Shown here: positions 22,735 through 33,775 of the stretch, one piece after another
Numbering within the stretch: position 1 is the first letter of the stretch
Layout of the letters: each line of letters opens with the position of its first letter
Assembly: GCF_003576645.1 (NCBI RefSeq)
Contig: NC_044916.1
Location: 23,199,260 to 23,263,259 of the forward strand
Direction: 5' to 3'
DNA from: Ipomoea triloba
Taxonomy: Eukaryota; Streptophyta; Magnoliopsida; Solanales; Convolvulaceae
Length of the DNA stretch: 64,000 nucleotides
Program-made: the position numbers and the translations under genes
The notes under the pieces: model-generated
Told to the model about the DNA's origin: nothing
What the model saw: the letters and a program-made list of their open reading frames with translations, nothing else
The model's database searches: none

Positions 22735-25290
22735 ATGAGATCTTTGAACCCTTATTCATCAATCTCGCCATGGCTACGTTGTTACCGCAGACTCCATTGC
22801 AGAACCCTCTCTACCTCTTCACTGCCACCCTCCCAAGACCCAATCTTGACTACCGATCCGTCAGTTACCCCTTCAGACTCGCCCGAGAAAACCAAGAGTT
22901 TCAGTGACCCCAGCAACTCATCCAGCAAACCCAATTCAGAAAACAGCCAACTCATGGAAACCCGTGTGGTAGAAACCGTCTTGGGACAAAGGGGCGACCC
23001 AGATTCGGCTTTTGAGCAATTCAAACTCGCTATGGAGCGGTGTGCTTTTCAGCGGTGGACCGGGGAGCCCTTCCATGTTTTGCTTCACATTTTAGTAAGT
23101 TCCTCAGAGCACCACCATATAGCTAGGAGTCTGATTTTGAAACACGTGTTAGGGGATTCTGGTCCCCCTTCTGCTCTATTTGATGGTCTTGTTGATTCTG
23201 CTAAAAGATTCAGTTTTGAGTTGTGTCCAGTGGTTTTTAATAGCTTGCTAGATAGCTTAGTTAAAGCTCGTCGGGTTAGAGATGCTATTGATTGCTTTAA
23301 TGCGATGATGGATCATGGTATATTGATTTGGCCTTTCCTTATAGGCAAAGTCTCAAAGGTGTTAGTCAAGAATAAAATGATCACAGAAGCAAAAGGTTTG
23401 TATACTGGTGTAGTGTGTAGAGGGATTAAATGTTCCACTTCTACTGTCCGGTTAATGATGCGTGCTTGTTTAAAAGAAGGGGAGGCCGAGGAGGCAGAGA
23501 GGTACTTTTTAGAGGCTAAGGCTAGTGGTATTCAGCATGATCCACCCACATACAGTGTTGCTATTTATGCTGCTTGTACGTTGGGAAAAGTGGAAGCCGC
23601 AATTTCGTTGCTGAATGAGATGAAGGGTAAGAATTGGGTCCCGTCAAAGGGCACGTATGTGAATGTAATTTCCGCTTGTGTGAAGCAAAGGAATATGGTT
23701 GATGCGTTGAGGCTTAAGGAGGAGATGGTTAATTGTGGTCATTCGAAGGACTTGGTTGTCATGACGAGCTTGATGAAGGGGTATTGTGTGCGGGGTGATG
23801 TAAACGATGCTTTGGGTTTGCTCAATGATATTGTTGAGTGTGGACTAAGTCCGAACAAGGTCACTTATGCGGTTCTGATTGAAGGCTGCTGTAACAAGGG
23901 ACGAATGGGGAAGGCACAAGAATTATACGCTCAAATGAAACGTGCAGGTATCAAGCCTTCTGTGTATATTGAAAATTCTTTGCTGAGAGGATTCCTCAAA
24001 GCCAATTTATTGGACGAAGCAACTAAGCAGTTTGAGCAGGTGGTCATGACTGACGTTGCCAATGTTTTCACGTACAATAGCATGTTGGCTTGGTTTTGCA
24101 GAAATGGTAAGATGAAAGAAGCGGAAAGTATATGGGATAAGATGGTGAATAAGGGAATTGTGCCCACTATAGTCTCGTATAATAGCATGATCCTTCTTAG
24201 CTGTAGAAATGGTAATATGGACAAAGCATTAAGTTTATATTCCGAGTTGCTACAACGGAATATGGAAGTTAATGCAGTCACATATAGCATTTTGATTGAT
24301 GGGCATTTCGGTAAAGGTGATGCTGAGCAAGCACTAGAAACATTTGACAAAATGCTGGCTTACGGGATTGCTCCAACCGATTTCACATACAACTCCATCA
24401 TCAACGGCCTATCTAAAGTTGGCAGAACATCCGAGGCAAAGACTATGCTTCATAACTTCAGAGAGGACGGCCTAATTCCAAGTTGCTTGACTTACAATTT
24501 CATTATTAATGGCTTTCTAAAAGAAGGTTCCGTGAGTTCAGCTTTGGCCGCTTATACAGAGATGTGTGACAATGGGATTTCCCCAAATGTTGTCACATAT
24601 ACCTGCTTAATTTATGGATTTTGCCAAAGCAATAACATTGATCTTGCTGTGAAACTGTTGAATGAAATGAGGGCTAAAGGCATCCAATTGGATATTGTTA
24701 CATACGGTGTCCTTATTGATGTCTTTTGTAAAAGAAGAGACATGGAGAACGCAATGGAGCTTTTCGAAGAACTGCTTGGAGTTGGTCTATCACCCAACGC
24801 AATTCTGTATAACACCATGATTAGTGGGTTCAGAAACGTAAATAATATGGAAGCTGCACTAGCCTTGCATGAAAGAATGGTAAATGAGGGAATCTCGTGT
24901 GATTTGGAAACGTACACTACCTTGATAGATGGGCTGCTAAAGGACGGGAAAATACTTCCTGCATCTAATATGTACTCAGAAATGCTTTCAAAGGGTATAA
25001 CGCCCGATGATATTGCATACACTGTACTAGTACAAGGTCTTAGCAATAAGAAGCAGGTGAACAATGCACAAAAGGTATTGGACGAGATGTGTAAAAACAA
25101 GGTGACTCCTAATGTTCTTATTTATAATACACTAATCGCCGGATACTTCAAGGAGGGGAATATTCAAGAAGCTTTTAGGTTGCATGACGAGATGCTTGAT
25201 CGGGGTCTTGTACCTGATGATACTACTTACGATATTCTTGTAAGAGGAACAAGAGAAGGTAGCTTGGCGATGGGTACTTCATCTATCTAA
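22735..25290 (+). CDS. P-class pentatricopeptide repeat protein, probably mitochondrial
   Basis: Intronless, 851 residues. The first in-frame ATG is at 22735, and the frame extends only 15 bases further upstream on a TTG before a stop. The N-terminus (MRSLNPYSSISPWLRCYRRL, then HCRTLSTSS) is rich in Arg and Ser and lacks acids, as in mitochondrial presequences, and an acid-rich linker follows. From about residue 170 there are some 19-20 consecutive 35-residue PPR motifs of the T-Y-x2-L-I-x-G type, such as TYSILIDGHFGKGDAEQALE and TYTCLIYGFCQSNNIDLAVK. No E, DYW or SMR domain is seen, so it is P class. PPR proteins bind organellar RNA one base per repeat and affect its processing, stability or translation. 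The length matches my recollection of the Arabidopsis At3g54980 type, but this is not verified. No break seen. Confidence 0.96.
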   Translation: MRSLNPYSSISPWLRCYRRLHCRTLSTSSLPPSQDPILTTDPSVTPSDSPEKTKSFSDPSNSSSKPNSENSQLMETRVVETVLGQRGDPDSAFEQFKLAMERCAFQRWTGEPFHVLLHILVSSSEHHHIARSLILKHVLGDSGPPSALFDGLVDSAKRFSFELCPVVFNSLLDSLVKARRVRDAIDCFNAMMDHGILIWPFLIGKVSKVLVKNKMITEAKGLYTGVVCRGIKCSTSTVRLMMRACLKEGEAEEAERYFLEAKASGIQHDPPTYSVAIYAACTLGKVEAAISLLNEMKGKNWVPSKGTYVNVISACVKQRNMVDALRLKEEMVNCGHSKDLVVMTSLMKGYCVRGDVNDALGLLNDIVECGLSPNKVTYAVLIEGCCNKGRMGKAQELYAQMKRAGIKPSVYIENSLLRGFLKANLLDEATKQFEQVVMTDVANVFTYNSMLAWFCRNGKMKEAESIWDKMVNKGIVPTIVSYNSMILLSCRNGNMDKALSLYSELLQRNMEVNAVTYSILIDGHFGKGDAEQALETFDKMLAYGIAPTDFTYNSIINGLSKVGRTSEAKTMLHNFREDGLIPSCLTYNFIINGFLKEGSVSSALAAYTEMCDNGISPNVVTYTCLIYGFCQSNNIDLAVKLLNEMRAKGIQLDIVTYGVLIDVFCKRRDMENAMELFEELLGVGLSPNAILYNTMISGFRNVNNMEAALALHERMVNEGISCDLETYTTLIDGLLKDGKILPASNMYSEMLSKGITPDDIAYTVLVQGLSNKKQVNNAQKVLDEMCKNKVTPNVLIYNTLIAGYFKEGNIQEAFRLHDEMLDRGLVPDDTTYDILVRGTREGSLAMGTSSI

Positions 25291-25756
25291 ATGACAAAGT
25301 ACGACATAGAACTGACCAATTTAGCTACCTCACGAGAGATCATGTCTTCATCTTTATTGTTGTTACATCCTGCACAGTAGGTAAGATGATTTTCACTTAC
25401 TATTCTATAATTTTGCTGAAGTGTTGAATACTTGTGTTATTTTGTATCAATAATTGACTTTCTATACTGTGTAGAAAACCTCTCCAGCTTCTAGGGCATG
25501 TCAAATGTAAAGCACCTCTCTGTCTTCTTAGTGATTTGGACTAAATTATTAAGGAGTTTATAAACGAGTTAGTTTACAGTACTTTGTTGCACTAAACTGT
25601 CAAGAAAAGGTGGATGCCAGTACATAGAATGGCCATGAGTTTGTGTCTCGAAAATAGCCTCTTTGATAAAAAGCAATAGAAAGGTTGCATAGAACAGGCC
25701 CATCACTATGTTGAGCATATAATATATAAATATAAAATGTGCAATCCAACTATCTG
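25291..25756. other. PPR 3' flank
   Basis: AT-rich sequence likely including the 3' untranslated region. No further ORF. Confidence 0.5.
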
Positions 25757-25880
25757 CTTAGGCGGCTTTTAGTTGAGATGGAACACATGCTTCAATATGG
25801 TATCAGAGCCAACCCCATGCCAAAGGTCATACGTTTGAATCTCTGCCTCACACAATAAAAAGAGATTGTAAATGTGTGAA
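25757..25880 (+). mobile_element. Possible tRNA-derived SINE
   Basis: A-box-like TTAGTTGAGATGG (about 25768-25780), then GGTATCAGAGCC, then B-box-like ACGTTTGAATCTC (about 25830-25842), followed by A-rich sequence. This arrangement recurs in plant SINEs. No target duplication was identified. The segment after it (about 25966-26110, with GGAAAACCCGCAGCC and GGGTAAACCCCGCC) looks like a separate dispersed repeat. Confidence 0.4.
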
Positions 25881-26595
25881 CATGACACTTCCTTTTCCTG
25901 CCTTACCATTAGTGTTGATAAATTTGCTCTCATGAAAAGTGTTGGTGTGTTTAACGTTTGTATTCAGTTCATAGGAAAACCCGCAGCCACTACCAATGGT
26001 GTGCGCTGGGTAAACCCCGCCTTGTGACTCTAGCCAACAAAGGACCAGAAGGAGGTTCCCATAGCTGACTAGCTCAAACCAAGAAGGCTAGACCACAAGT
26101 TTGTATCCCCATCTTGGCTGGATTACCCCTTTTTTTTCAGCTGTATTTTTGGGTCTCTGCTAAATTCCTAAACTGAATTTTTTTCATCTTGACTTGGTTA
26201 AGTAACTTTTAACAGTCAAGCTCAAGCATGGTGTTACCTCAACCAATGAAGCATGCTCTTATGCTATAATATGTATGTGTGTGTGTACATATATGAATTG
26301 AAGTGTTTTTTTTTTTTTTTTTTCTTTTTAGTTGAAAAATAGTTGTGCTCTTTTCTTTGACAGCTGCTTGTACAGATTGGCGCTGACTGGTACAATGAAT
26401 CATTGTTTTGCTCTCCCCTGTATTGTATCTTTCACCCCGTTTGACACTCCATCAATATATCTTCATATTTATATTTTCATTCTATTACATACTTTAATTT
26501 AATACTTGACACAGCTATCGTATGCTGTCTCTATTTCTAAATAATCTTTGTTTGTTTGCCTTTTTTTTGGGGGTAAAGAATTAGACACATTATTG

Positions 26596-26935
26596 GGGCG
26601 TTTGGTAAATAACTGTCAGTTGATAGTTGTTAGCTGATTGGGTTAGTGGGTTTGAGTGTTTGACTAGTTAATATCATTAGCTGATTGTAGAAAGATGTTT
26701 GGTAAATTAGCTGTTAGCTTATTATATGCAAAATTACTCTTTGCAAAAACTTGATCAAAAAAGTTGTTTTAAGCAACTTTTTGAATTTTAGTGTTTTAGA
26801 GTAATAAGCTGTTACAAAAAGTTAATTAATCAAACACTCATATTGACTGTTTAACCAAGTTAACCCACTAATAGTAGTCAAACAAGTCAAAATTAGTTGA
26901 TAAGCTAACTATGTTACCAAATAGACTTGTATGTT
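26596..26935. mobile_element. hAT-like MITE, copy 1
   Basis: Starts GGGCGTTTGGTAAATAACTG and ends CTATGTTACCAAATAGAC, with internal GTAGAAAGATGTTTGG and TTAGCTGTTAGC words. About 340 bp, with no coding sequence. The same family is found at 30685-31003 and 31927-32246, and in a partly duplicated form at 45251-45601. Confidence 0.75.
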
Positions 26936-27027
26936 ATAATAAACACATTAGACAATATTTATCTTGCAATTCTCACTTTTGTTTTTGTATTTCATTTTTT
27001 TTACATGTTTTAATTGATTCTCAAAAT

Positions 27028-27028
<1 letters not shown>

Positions 27029-27067
<39 letters not shown>

Positions 27068-27096
27068 AATAATAATAATATTATTATTATTATTTA
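27029..27096. repeat. Palindromic (TAA)n/(TTA)n tract
   Basis: ATAATAATA runs alternate twice with their complement ATTATTATT, so the tract can fold into hairpins. Confidence 0.9.
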
Positions 27097-27593
27097 AATT
27101 TATTATTGAAAATAAAAAGTATAAACTTTAAGAAAAAAGTCAACAGAAAACAAAGAAAAGCACCCAAAAATAATTACAATTCTGACATAGGATTGCAAGA
27201 GCTGCAATTCAAATGCTAATTTTACTTTTATTCCAATTTTCCCACATAAATTTGCTATTGCTCCAATTGCATGGATATTTACCGTTCGAAGGCTAGTGTG
27301 TTGAGGATTAATTTCAAAATATTTTTATAAGATAATTAGTCACAAATTAGTTTGGTTGATAAGTGTTTATTAATTTGAGAAATTTTTTATTTTTTTGAAA
27401 AAATAAAATAGGAAAAAAGGAAAATAGAGAATTTAATGAAAAATATAAAATGGATAATGGAAAATTAGAAAAAGAAATTTGGAGAATTGAAGTAAACATA
27501 TCTCAATATTTTTGGACTATGACACTATTAAGAATTAAGAAATTTAACTGTAATAATATTCATGTTGTAATAATTTTAGGATATCTATACTAT
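27097..27593. other. AT-rich intergenic DNA
   Basis: No ORF or repeat identified. Confidence 0.5.
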
Positions 27594-27749
27594 TAATAAA
27601 AACAATATCCTCAACTTTAACTTTCTGCCCAAAAAACTCCTATACTATTAAGGTTTGCGTAATATTGTAAAATATGGTAATACAATTTTAGATTAAAATT
27701 ACTAATCGTAATAATATAGTCAATATATTTTCCTGCAATGCAATCTATA

Positions 27750-27987
27750 TCTATACTATTAATAAAAACAATATCATCAACTTTAACTTCCCGCCAAAAA
27801 CACTCCTATACTAATGGGAATATTCAAAATCAAACAAGGATATCATCAGAAAACATAATCGATCTAAAACATATTTTTCAATTGCAATATATAATATTTG
27901 ATGTTATAATTTATATAATTATATATCGATCCAAATATTCTTAATATATTATAACAAATCCATTCCGCGTACGGGTGAAAATACTAG
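27750..27987 (+). mobile_element. Short non-autonomous Helitron
   Basis: 5' end TCTATACTATTAATAAAAAC and 3' end CTAG, preceded by the short GC hairpin-like stretch CCGCGTACGGGT. It is inserted between A (27749) and T (27988), as Helitrons require. A second copy of the same 5' end lies at 27594 (TCTATACTATTAATAAAAAC, also after A), so a truncated or nested partner precedes it. There is no target duplication, as expected for rolling-circle transposition. Confidence 0.75.
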
Positions 27988-28211
27988 TAAATATAATAGC
28001 ATCGATCGGTCATGTGGTAGGGCATGTATATTTTTATTTTCCTATTTTATATATTAAAATATAGTATGTAATATAATATAAATATTTTCTTTCTTTTTAA
28101 AATATTATTTTTTAAAAATTAAGTTAGTCCAGGGGCCGCTAACCCACATAGGGCGAGGCCAAAGAAATTTGGACTGCAGGCTTCGCGGGACGGGCATTGA
28201 CACCCTAGTTC

Positions 28212-28515
28212 CAATCATTATTATGTGGACTATGCTCCACCCAACTATGTGAACCATACTATCAAATAATGTATATTCAGTATAAAAATAATGTACATTA
28301 TATTCAGAGAATGTACATTATTTGTGTACTGAATGTACATTATATTGTATAATGTAAATTATATTATATAATGTAAATTATATTGTATAATGTACATTCA
28401 GTATACAAATAATGTACATTTAGTACATTAAAAATGTACTTTTTGTTATGGTCCACACAATACTATGTGAACCATATACAGCACTATGTGGACCATGGTC
28501 CACATAATAATTTAC
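28212..28515. mobile_element. Foldback element J (TGGTCCACATAAT family)
   Basis: Left end CAATCATTATTATGTGGAC, right end GGTCCACATAATAATTTACC. The interior is built from repeated AATGTACATTAT and GTATAATGTA palindromes. The same ends define the 66-bp element at 42415-42480. The flanks CCCTAGTTC and CTCTAATTC agree at 7 of 9 positions, consistent with an old 9-bp duplication. Confidence 0.75.
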
Positions 28516-28707
28516 CCTCTAATTCTCATCCGTACAATTTATACTCCTTTTTAGTTCTTCTTGAATAAAAAAAAAACTATTTATTTTTATGAATTACTGG
28601 TAAATTAATTGACCTTATTCAATAATGACTAATGAGAAGTGATAATCGTAATTCGTAAGTGTTTTATGGTGGAAGCATGAATTTAACTACAAGATATTCT
28701 CAATGGA

Positions 28708-29074
28708 GGTGTTTGGTAAATAGCTGTTAGCTAATAACTGATTTGTTTAGCTGGTATTTAATAGCTAATTGTGTTGGCTGATTTGACTAGTTGATTGTAT
28801 TAGCTGGTTATAAAAAAGTGTTTGGTAAATTAGCTGTTTACTATTAACTGATTGCATGTTAAATGACCTTTAAAGGTATAAGTTATTTTAAGTTTTAACT
28901 ATAATAAGGTTATAAACTCTTATGGATAAATGCTTATAAAATTTTGGCCACCAATTACACTTTTTCTAGAAACATAAATGTATTATTTTTATTTATTTAA
29001 TATTATTAATTTTAAAATTTTAAATTCTAAAATGATTTTATTGAAAATTTATTATTATTAAATGAATAACCCAC

Positions 29075-29161
<87 letters not shown>

Positions 29162-29895
29162 TATTATTATTATTATTATTACTGCGACGACAAACCCACC
29201 CACCCACCTGTATTCTTCAATTAAATGCTAAACCCAAAAGCCAAAGCCCAAATCAAATCAAATCCCTAAATTAAACCCTCTGCCCAAATCAGAGAAGAAA
29301 AGCGAGAAGCAGTGGAGAAAAAATGAGCGAGAAGCAGTGGAGAAAAAATGAGCGAGAATCAGGGGCAAGAAGCAATGGTGAGGAAGAAGGGCGAGAATCA
29401 ATATAGCAAGGATGAAGATGATCGATTTGGTTAGGCTTTTTCATTGTTTTTGTTTTTTGTTTTGTTTTTTTGTTTTTTTTGTTTTTTTTTTTTAAAATTT
29501 GTGAACACACAGGGGGTGTATTTGTTGTGTGTTCAGAATGTTGAGGAGGAAGACTTTTGTGATAAATTTTAATTTGTGAGTTTAGATGTGTGTTCTTAGT
29601 GTTGTCCATGGCTGCCAGTGAGAGGGGGTGAAGGAGATAAAAGAAGAAGACTGCCAATGAAAGGGGAGAAAAGAAGAAGAATGATGGGTAAATTGGTCTT
29701 TTGGAAATTAATTGCAATCATCCGTCCAAAAACGTTGCTTCAGTCAGCGTTTCAACAATTAGCTTATTGGGATGAATCAGCTGGAGGAAAAAGTCATTAA
29801 CCAAACACTCATTTCAGCTTATTGACTAAGTCAAACAGCTGAAAATGGTCAAATCAGCCAATTTTTGGCTGATATGCCAATAACCAAACACCCCA
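28708..29895. mobile_element. Long hAT-like non-autonomous element
   Basis: Ends AGGTGTTTGGTAAATAGCTG and GCCAATAACCAAACACCCC form imperfect inverted repeats with subterminal TTAGCTG/CAGCTAA-type words. About 1.19 kb. The centre includes (TCA)28, a T-rich tract and a 26-bp tandem (GCGAGAAGCAGTGG, near 29303-29352). No transposase is encoded. The target duplication is not clean. Confidence 0.65.
29077..29181. repeat. (TCA)28 then (TTA)n microsatellite
   Basis: 84 bp of perfect TCA units followed by TTA units. The apparent poly-serine ORF over it is only a reading of the microsatellite. Confidence 0.97.
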
Positions 29896-29919
29896 ATATA
29901 TATCATGGACTAGGGTTGA

Positions 29920-30290
29920 CATAGTATTATGAACCACAGATTAAAATAATGAGGTACATGATTCATACTTGTAAAGTACATAATTTCATAACATAAGACA
30001 CAACAAATCATAACACAAGACACATATAAATGTTACATATTTACTTATTTTTAAATCTGATTTAGGTACATAATTTGTGTTCATAGGTACATAATTTGTG
30101 TTCATAGGCACAAAACTTCACAACACAAGACACATAAATTCATAGCATAAGACACAATTATTAATTTATTTTATATATAGAATTCATACTCATAAAGTAC
30201 ATAATTTCATAAAGCAAGACACAAAAATTCATAACACAAAACACAAATACATGAATCAAGTCCATAGTGCAGGGTCAGCCCGATCCTTGT
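29920..30290. repeat. Degenerate CATAACACAAGACAC repeat block
   Basis: The words CATAACACAAGACACA and GTACATAATTT recur about five times each in irregular order. The limits and class are uncertain, and there is no ORF. Confidence 0.5.
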
Positions 30291-30684
30291 TATAACGATT
30301 TCAAGATATTTAGCATTTTTCTTAACATACACCCTTAATTACGCAATCAAATAAGTAAAGTAATATACGTATTAATTATTAGTTAAAATTTTATAATGTG
30401 ACCGGGAATATTTGAGAACGAAGGTATGGGGTTGTTGGGATCGGAGTTGGGACTTGGGAGGCATTCTCAACCGAAACATTTAGAAGTTTGCTGATCTACT
30501 AAGATTCCATTTTTTCAATTTAATTAACTTTTGTAATTTGTTTAAACAACCACCATTTTTATTTTTATTTTTATATTTTATTCTTTTCCTATTTGCTTGA
30601 AATGAAAACTATATACTCCTTCAATCTCATTTTATGTATACTATTAAGTTAACAAAACTTGACTAAAGTTATTTATAATTAGAT

Positions 30685-31003
30685 TTTCATAAGTTCTGTT
30701 TAGTAACATAGTTAGCTTATCAGTCAATTTTGACTTATTTGATCACTGTTAGCTGTTTGATTTGGTTAAACAGTCAATATAAGTGTTTGATTAATTATAT
30801 TTTTATAACAATTTATTGCTCCAAAATGTTAAAATTCAAAAAATTGCTCAAAGCAGCTTTTTTGATTCGCTTTTTGAGAAAGTCATTTTGCATGTAATCA
30901 GCTATCAGCTCATTTACCAAACATCTTTCTACAATCAACTAATGATATCAACTAGTAAAACTCACTAACCCAATCAGCTAACAACTATTTACCAAATACC
31001 CCC
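30685..31003. mobile_element. hAT-like MITE, copy 2 (inverted)
   Basis: The complement of the family at 26596: starts CTGTTTAGTAACATAGTTAGC and ends AGCTAACAACTATTTACCAAATA followed by CCCCC. Confidence 0.75.
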
Positions 31004-31926
31004 ATAATGTTAAGTTTAGTATTAGAAATTAGTATAGAAAATTGAAACTTTATTGTTAAATATAAAAAAATTATTTTAAAAATAAAAAAATAAGCAAAGA
31101 AAAAAATGATTTGCGTGAATAGGTAAATGAGGCAAATGGAGTATTATGTTGTATTATAATAATAGAATAGTAAATAAATATCATTCTTACAACTTATAAG
31201 TATACATCCACTACAACAAATTGCAACACCACTAAATAAACTAAAGTACAAAACCAAAAAGCCTAATAATAATAATAGTAATAATAATAATTTAATTGGG
31301 TTGAAATAAATGATATGTGATTCAGATACTACATTGTAACAGAGTCAGTAGTACTAAAAAAAAATGATATGTGATTTAATTTGAATGAGTTTAGTTCTTA
31401 TTTTTAAGTAAAACGTTACGAATTGGATAATAAATATTGGAAAGTTTCCTTCAAATTAGAACTTTGATTTTTTTTTTTTGAGTACAGAACTTTGATTTAA
31501 TTGAGGCTTAAAATTAAAACTAAATTTAAAAAATATAACTAGCTCACACTTTAGTAGTTTAATTTGATAATTTATATGTAACTAATAATTTAAATTAAAT
31601 TTTGAGATAAATTATTTAAAATGTGTATCATAATATTTAGAACACATTCATAGAGTAAGTCCGCTTATCTAAGATTTTAAGCACATTTGAAATAATACAT
31701 AAAAATTATATATATATATATATATATATACCTAAATCTTAAATTCATTTTTCTCCTAGTGATCAAGTACCATTACTATAATAAATGATTAATTTATATT
31801 CTACTTTTTATTGTTAAAATATTTCAAATATAATTATTAGACAATTAATCACATTATAAATAATATAAAATTTTAATACAATTCGCATCAGGTATACTAA
31901 AATGGCAGAAGCTTATATGGCATTTT

Positions 31927-32246
31927 GAGTGCGTTTAGTAAATAGCTGTTAGCTGATTGTGTTAGTGAGTTTGACTAGTTGATAACATTAACAGATTGTA
32001 GAAAGATATTTGGTAAATTAGTTGTTAGCTGATTACATACAAAATAACTTTTTCAAAAAGTTGATCGAAAAAACTGTTATGATTAGTTTTTTTTTTTTTT
32101 TTAATTTTAACGTTTTGAAGCAATAAGCTGTTGCAAAAAAACTAATTAATCAAACACTTATATTGGCTATTTAACCAAGTCAAACAATTAATAGTGATCA
32201 AATAAGTCTAAATTGACTAATAAGCTAATTATGTTACAAAATAAAG
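31927..32246. mobile_element. hAT-like MITE, copy 3
   Basis: Starts GTGCGTTTAGTAAATAGCTG and ends GCTAATTATGTTACAAAAT. Same internal words as copies 1 and 2, including GTAGAAAGATATTTGG. Confidence 0.75.
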
Positions 32247-32300
32247 AATTTTTTTTTATGATTTTGTAATTTGGTGATATATGTTTTGAAATATTTTTTA

Positions 32301-32571
32301 GGAAAAATTGTAATTTATGCCCTCCATAATATGTCAATTATATGTGACTCCTGAACTATTAGTAGTATAAATGTTGTCAATCAATTTTTAAAACGGTACG
32401 TATATTGCTTCAGATCTGTTTAAAAACGGTACCGTTTTAAACCACAAGTCTATTATGAGAGGGAAAATATATGTACCATTTTAAAAATTGAGGAATAACA
32501 TTTACACCTCTAATAATTCAAGAGTTACATTGATAATTGACATGGGAGTGACATAAATTAAAATTTTTCCT
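32301..32571. mobile_element. Foldback element D
   Basis: 271-bp inverted repeat with ends GGAAAAATTGTAATTTATG and CATAAATTAAAATTTTTCC; the arms are about 100 bp. Exact 9-bp duplications TATTTTTTA lie at 32292-32300 and 32572-32580. It sits about 260 bp upstream of the probable first exon of the Agenet-ENT gene. Confidence 0.9.
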
Positions 32572-32829
32572 TATTTTTTAAGAAAAGGAGAGAGGAGGTG
32601 AGTGTATGACACGCACATGATCAGGAGCGTGGGTGTGTTACTAGATGGAATCCCATCACGATTTAGGTGGTTTCTGTACAAAGGAAAAGGAGGCGTATCC
32701 TTACGTTTTTCTGGTTCATTTTAGTTTTTGAAACCCAAATGTTTTCATTTTCCTAAAATGCCCTTGTCACCCTTGCTTATTTACTGTTTTGCATTTTCCC
32801 CCAATTTATACTTTCCCCTCACAAAATCG

Positions 32830-33775
32830 GTGACGAACAAACCCTAGAAAGCCAAATTCATCTTTGTAGCTGAGTTTATACAGGGAGAAACCGATCGAGA
32901 ACTCAAAGAATCATTATTTATCAACATATTTAACGGAATTTCAAGGAAAAAGTGAGTGATTTTTTAGAATTTGTGTTTTAATTTTAGGATTTTATAACCC
33001 TAATTATCCAAATTCTAATCTTTGATTGATTAATTTCTTTCAGCTCTTTTTTATTTTAGACTCGAATTTTTTGCTTGGATGTCTGTTGATCACATTTTAG
33101 AAATTTTTAGAAAAATTTTACTGTTCTTAATGATTTTTTAACTGTTTTTTCATCATTTATAATTAGTTTTTATCACTGATTAACTTTTATCTGAGTTCAG
33201 TCTGATCATTGCTTCTTTTTTTGATGTAATTTTTCTAAGTATGAAAATTTGATTATTTATTGACACGGTTGTTCAGTTTTGTTTGCCCAGTAATTAGTAA
33301 TTAATTAGTAATTACAGTACTTATTTGTGCATTTTTCCATCAAGAAAGGAATTCTTTTGCTCTAGATGTTTACCTTTGTTTGAAGGTTATTATTATTTTT
33401 CCTATCTAAGTTCTTTTATTATTATTATTATTATTATTATTTTAAAATTTCCTTTTTGAATTAAAGTACATTTTGGTTAAGTCTATTCCACTTTTTTTGT
33501 TTTGACCGATATTTTGTATGGGCGCAAAAAAAATATACTTGCTAAATTCTTTATGATTTGAGATTCTGGTCCACTGCTGTGATTGATTCAAAGAAATCTG
33601 CTTTTAGATTACACAAGTTTGTTCTGATCTATCTTTATCAAGAAACTGAATATGTTTTTTTTGGTGTTACAGTGATCTTGTGAAGGAATTTCCTTTACTG
33701 TTTCTTACATATTTCTGTTTTTTTTTTTGTTTGGTTATGATCAGGTTTAGTTTGAATTGGAGAACCCCTGCCCTA
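32830..33775 (+). promoter_or_regulatory. 5' leader of the Agenet-ENT gene with leader intron
   Basis: Likely non-coding first exon (about 32830-32951) ending AAAAA|GTGAGTG, an AT-rich intron 32952-33744 ending GATCAG, then about 31 bases of leader before the ATG at 33776. Inferred from splice consensus only. The frame upstream of 33776 opens on GTG at 33680, which lies inside the intron. Confidence 0.55.

Noticed and set aside
23931..25100. Minus-strand frames within the PPR gene
   Set aside because: Antisense shadows of repeated PPR codons.
29062..29274. Poly-serine protein
   Set aside because: It is only a translation of the TCA microsatellite.
33680..33775. GTG start extending the Agenet-ENT protein by 32 residues
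   Set aside because: The segment is hydrophobic and intron-like and a good 3' splice site (GATCAG) lies at 33744; the ATG at 33776 begins the domain.
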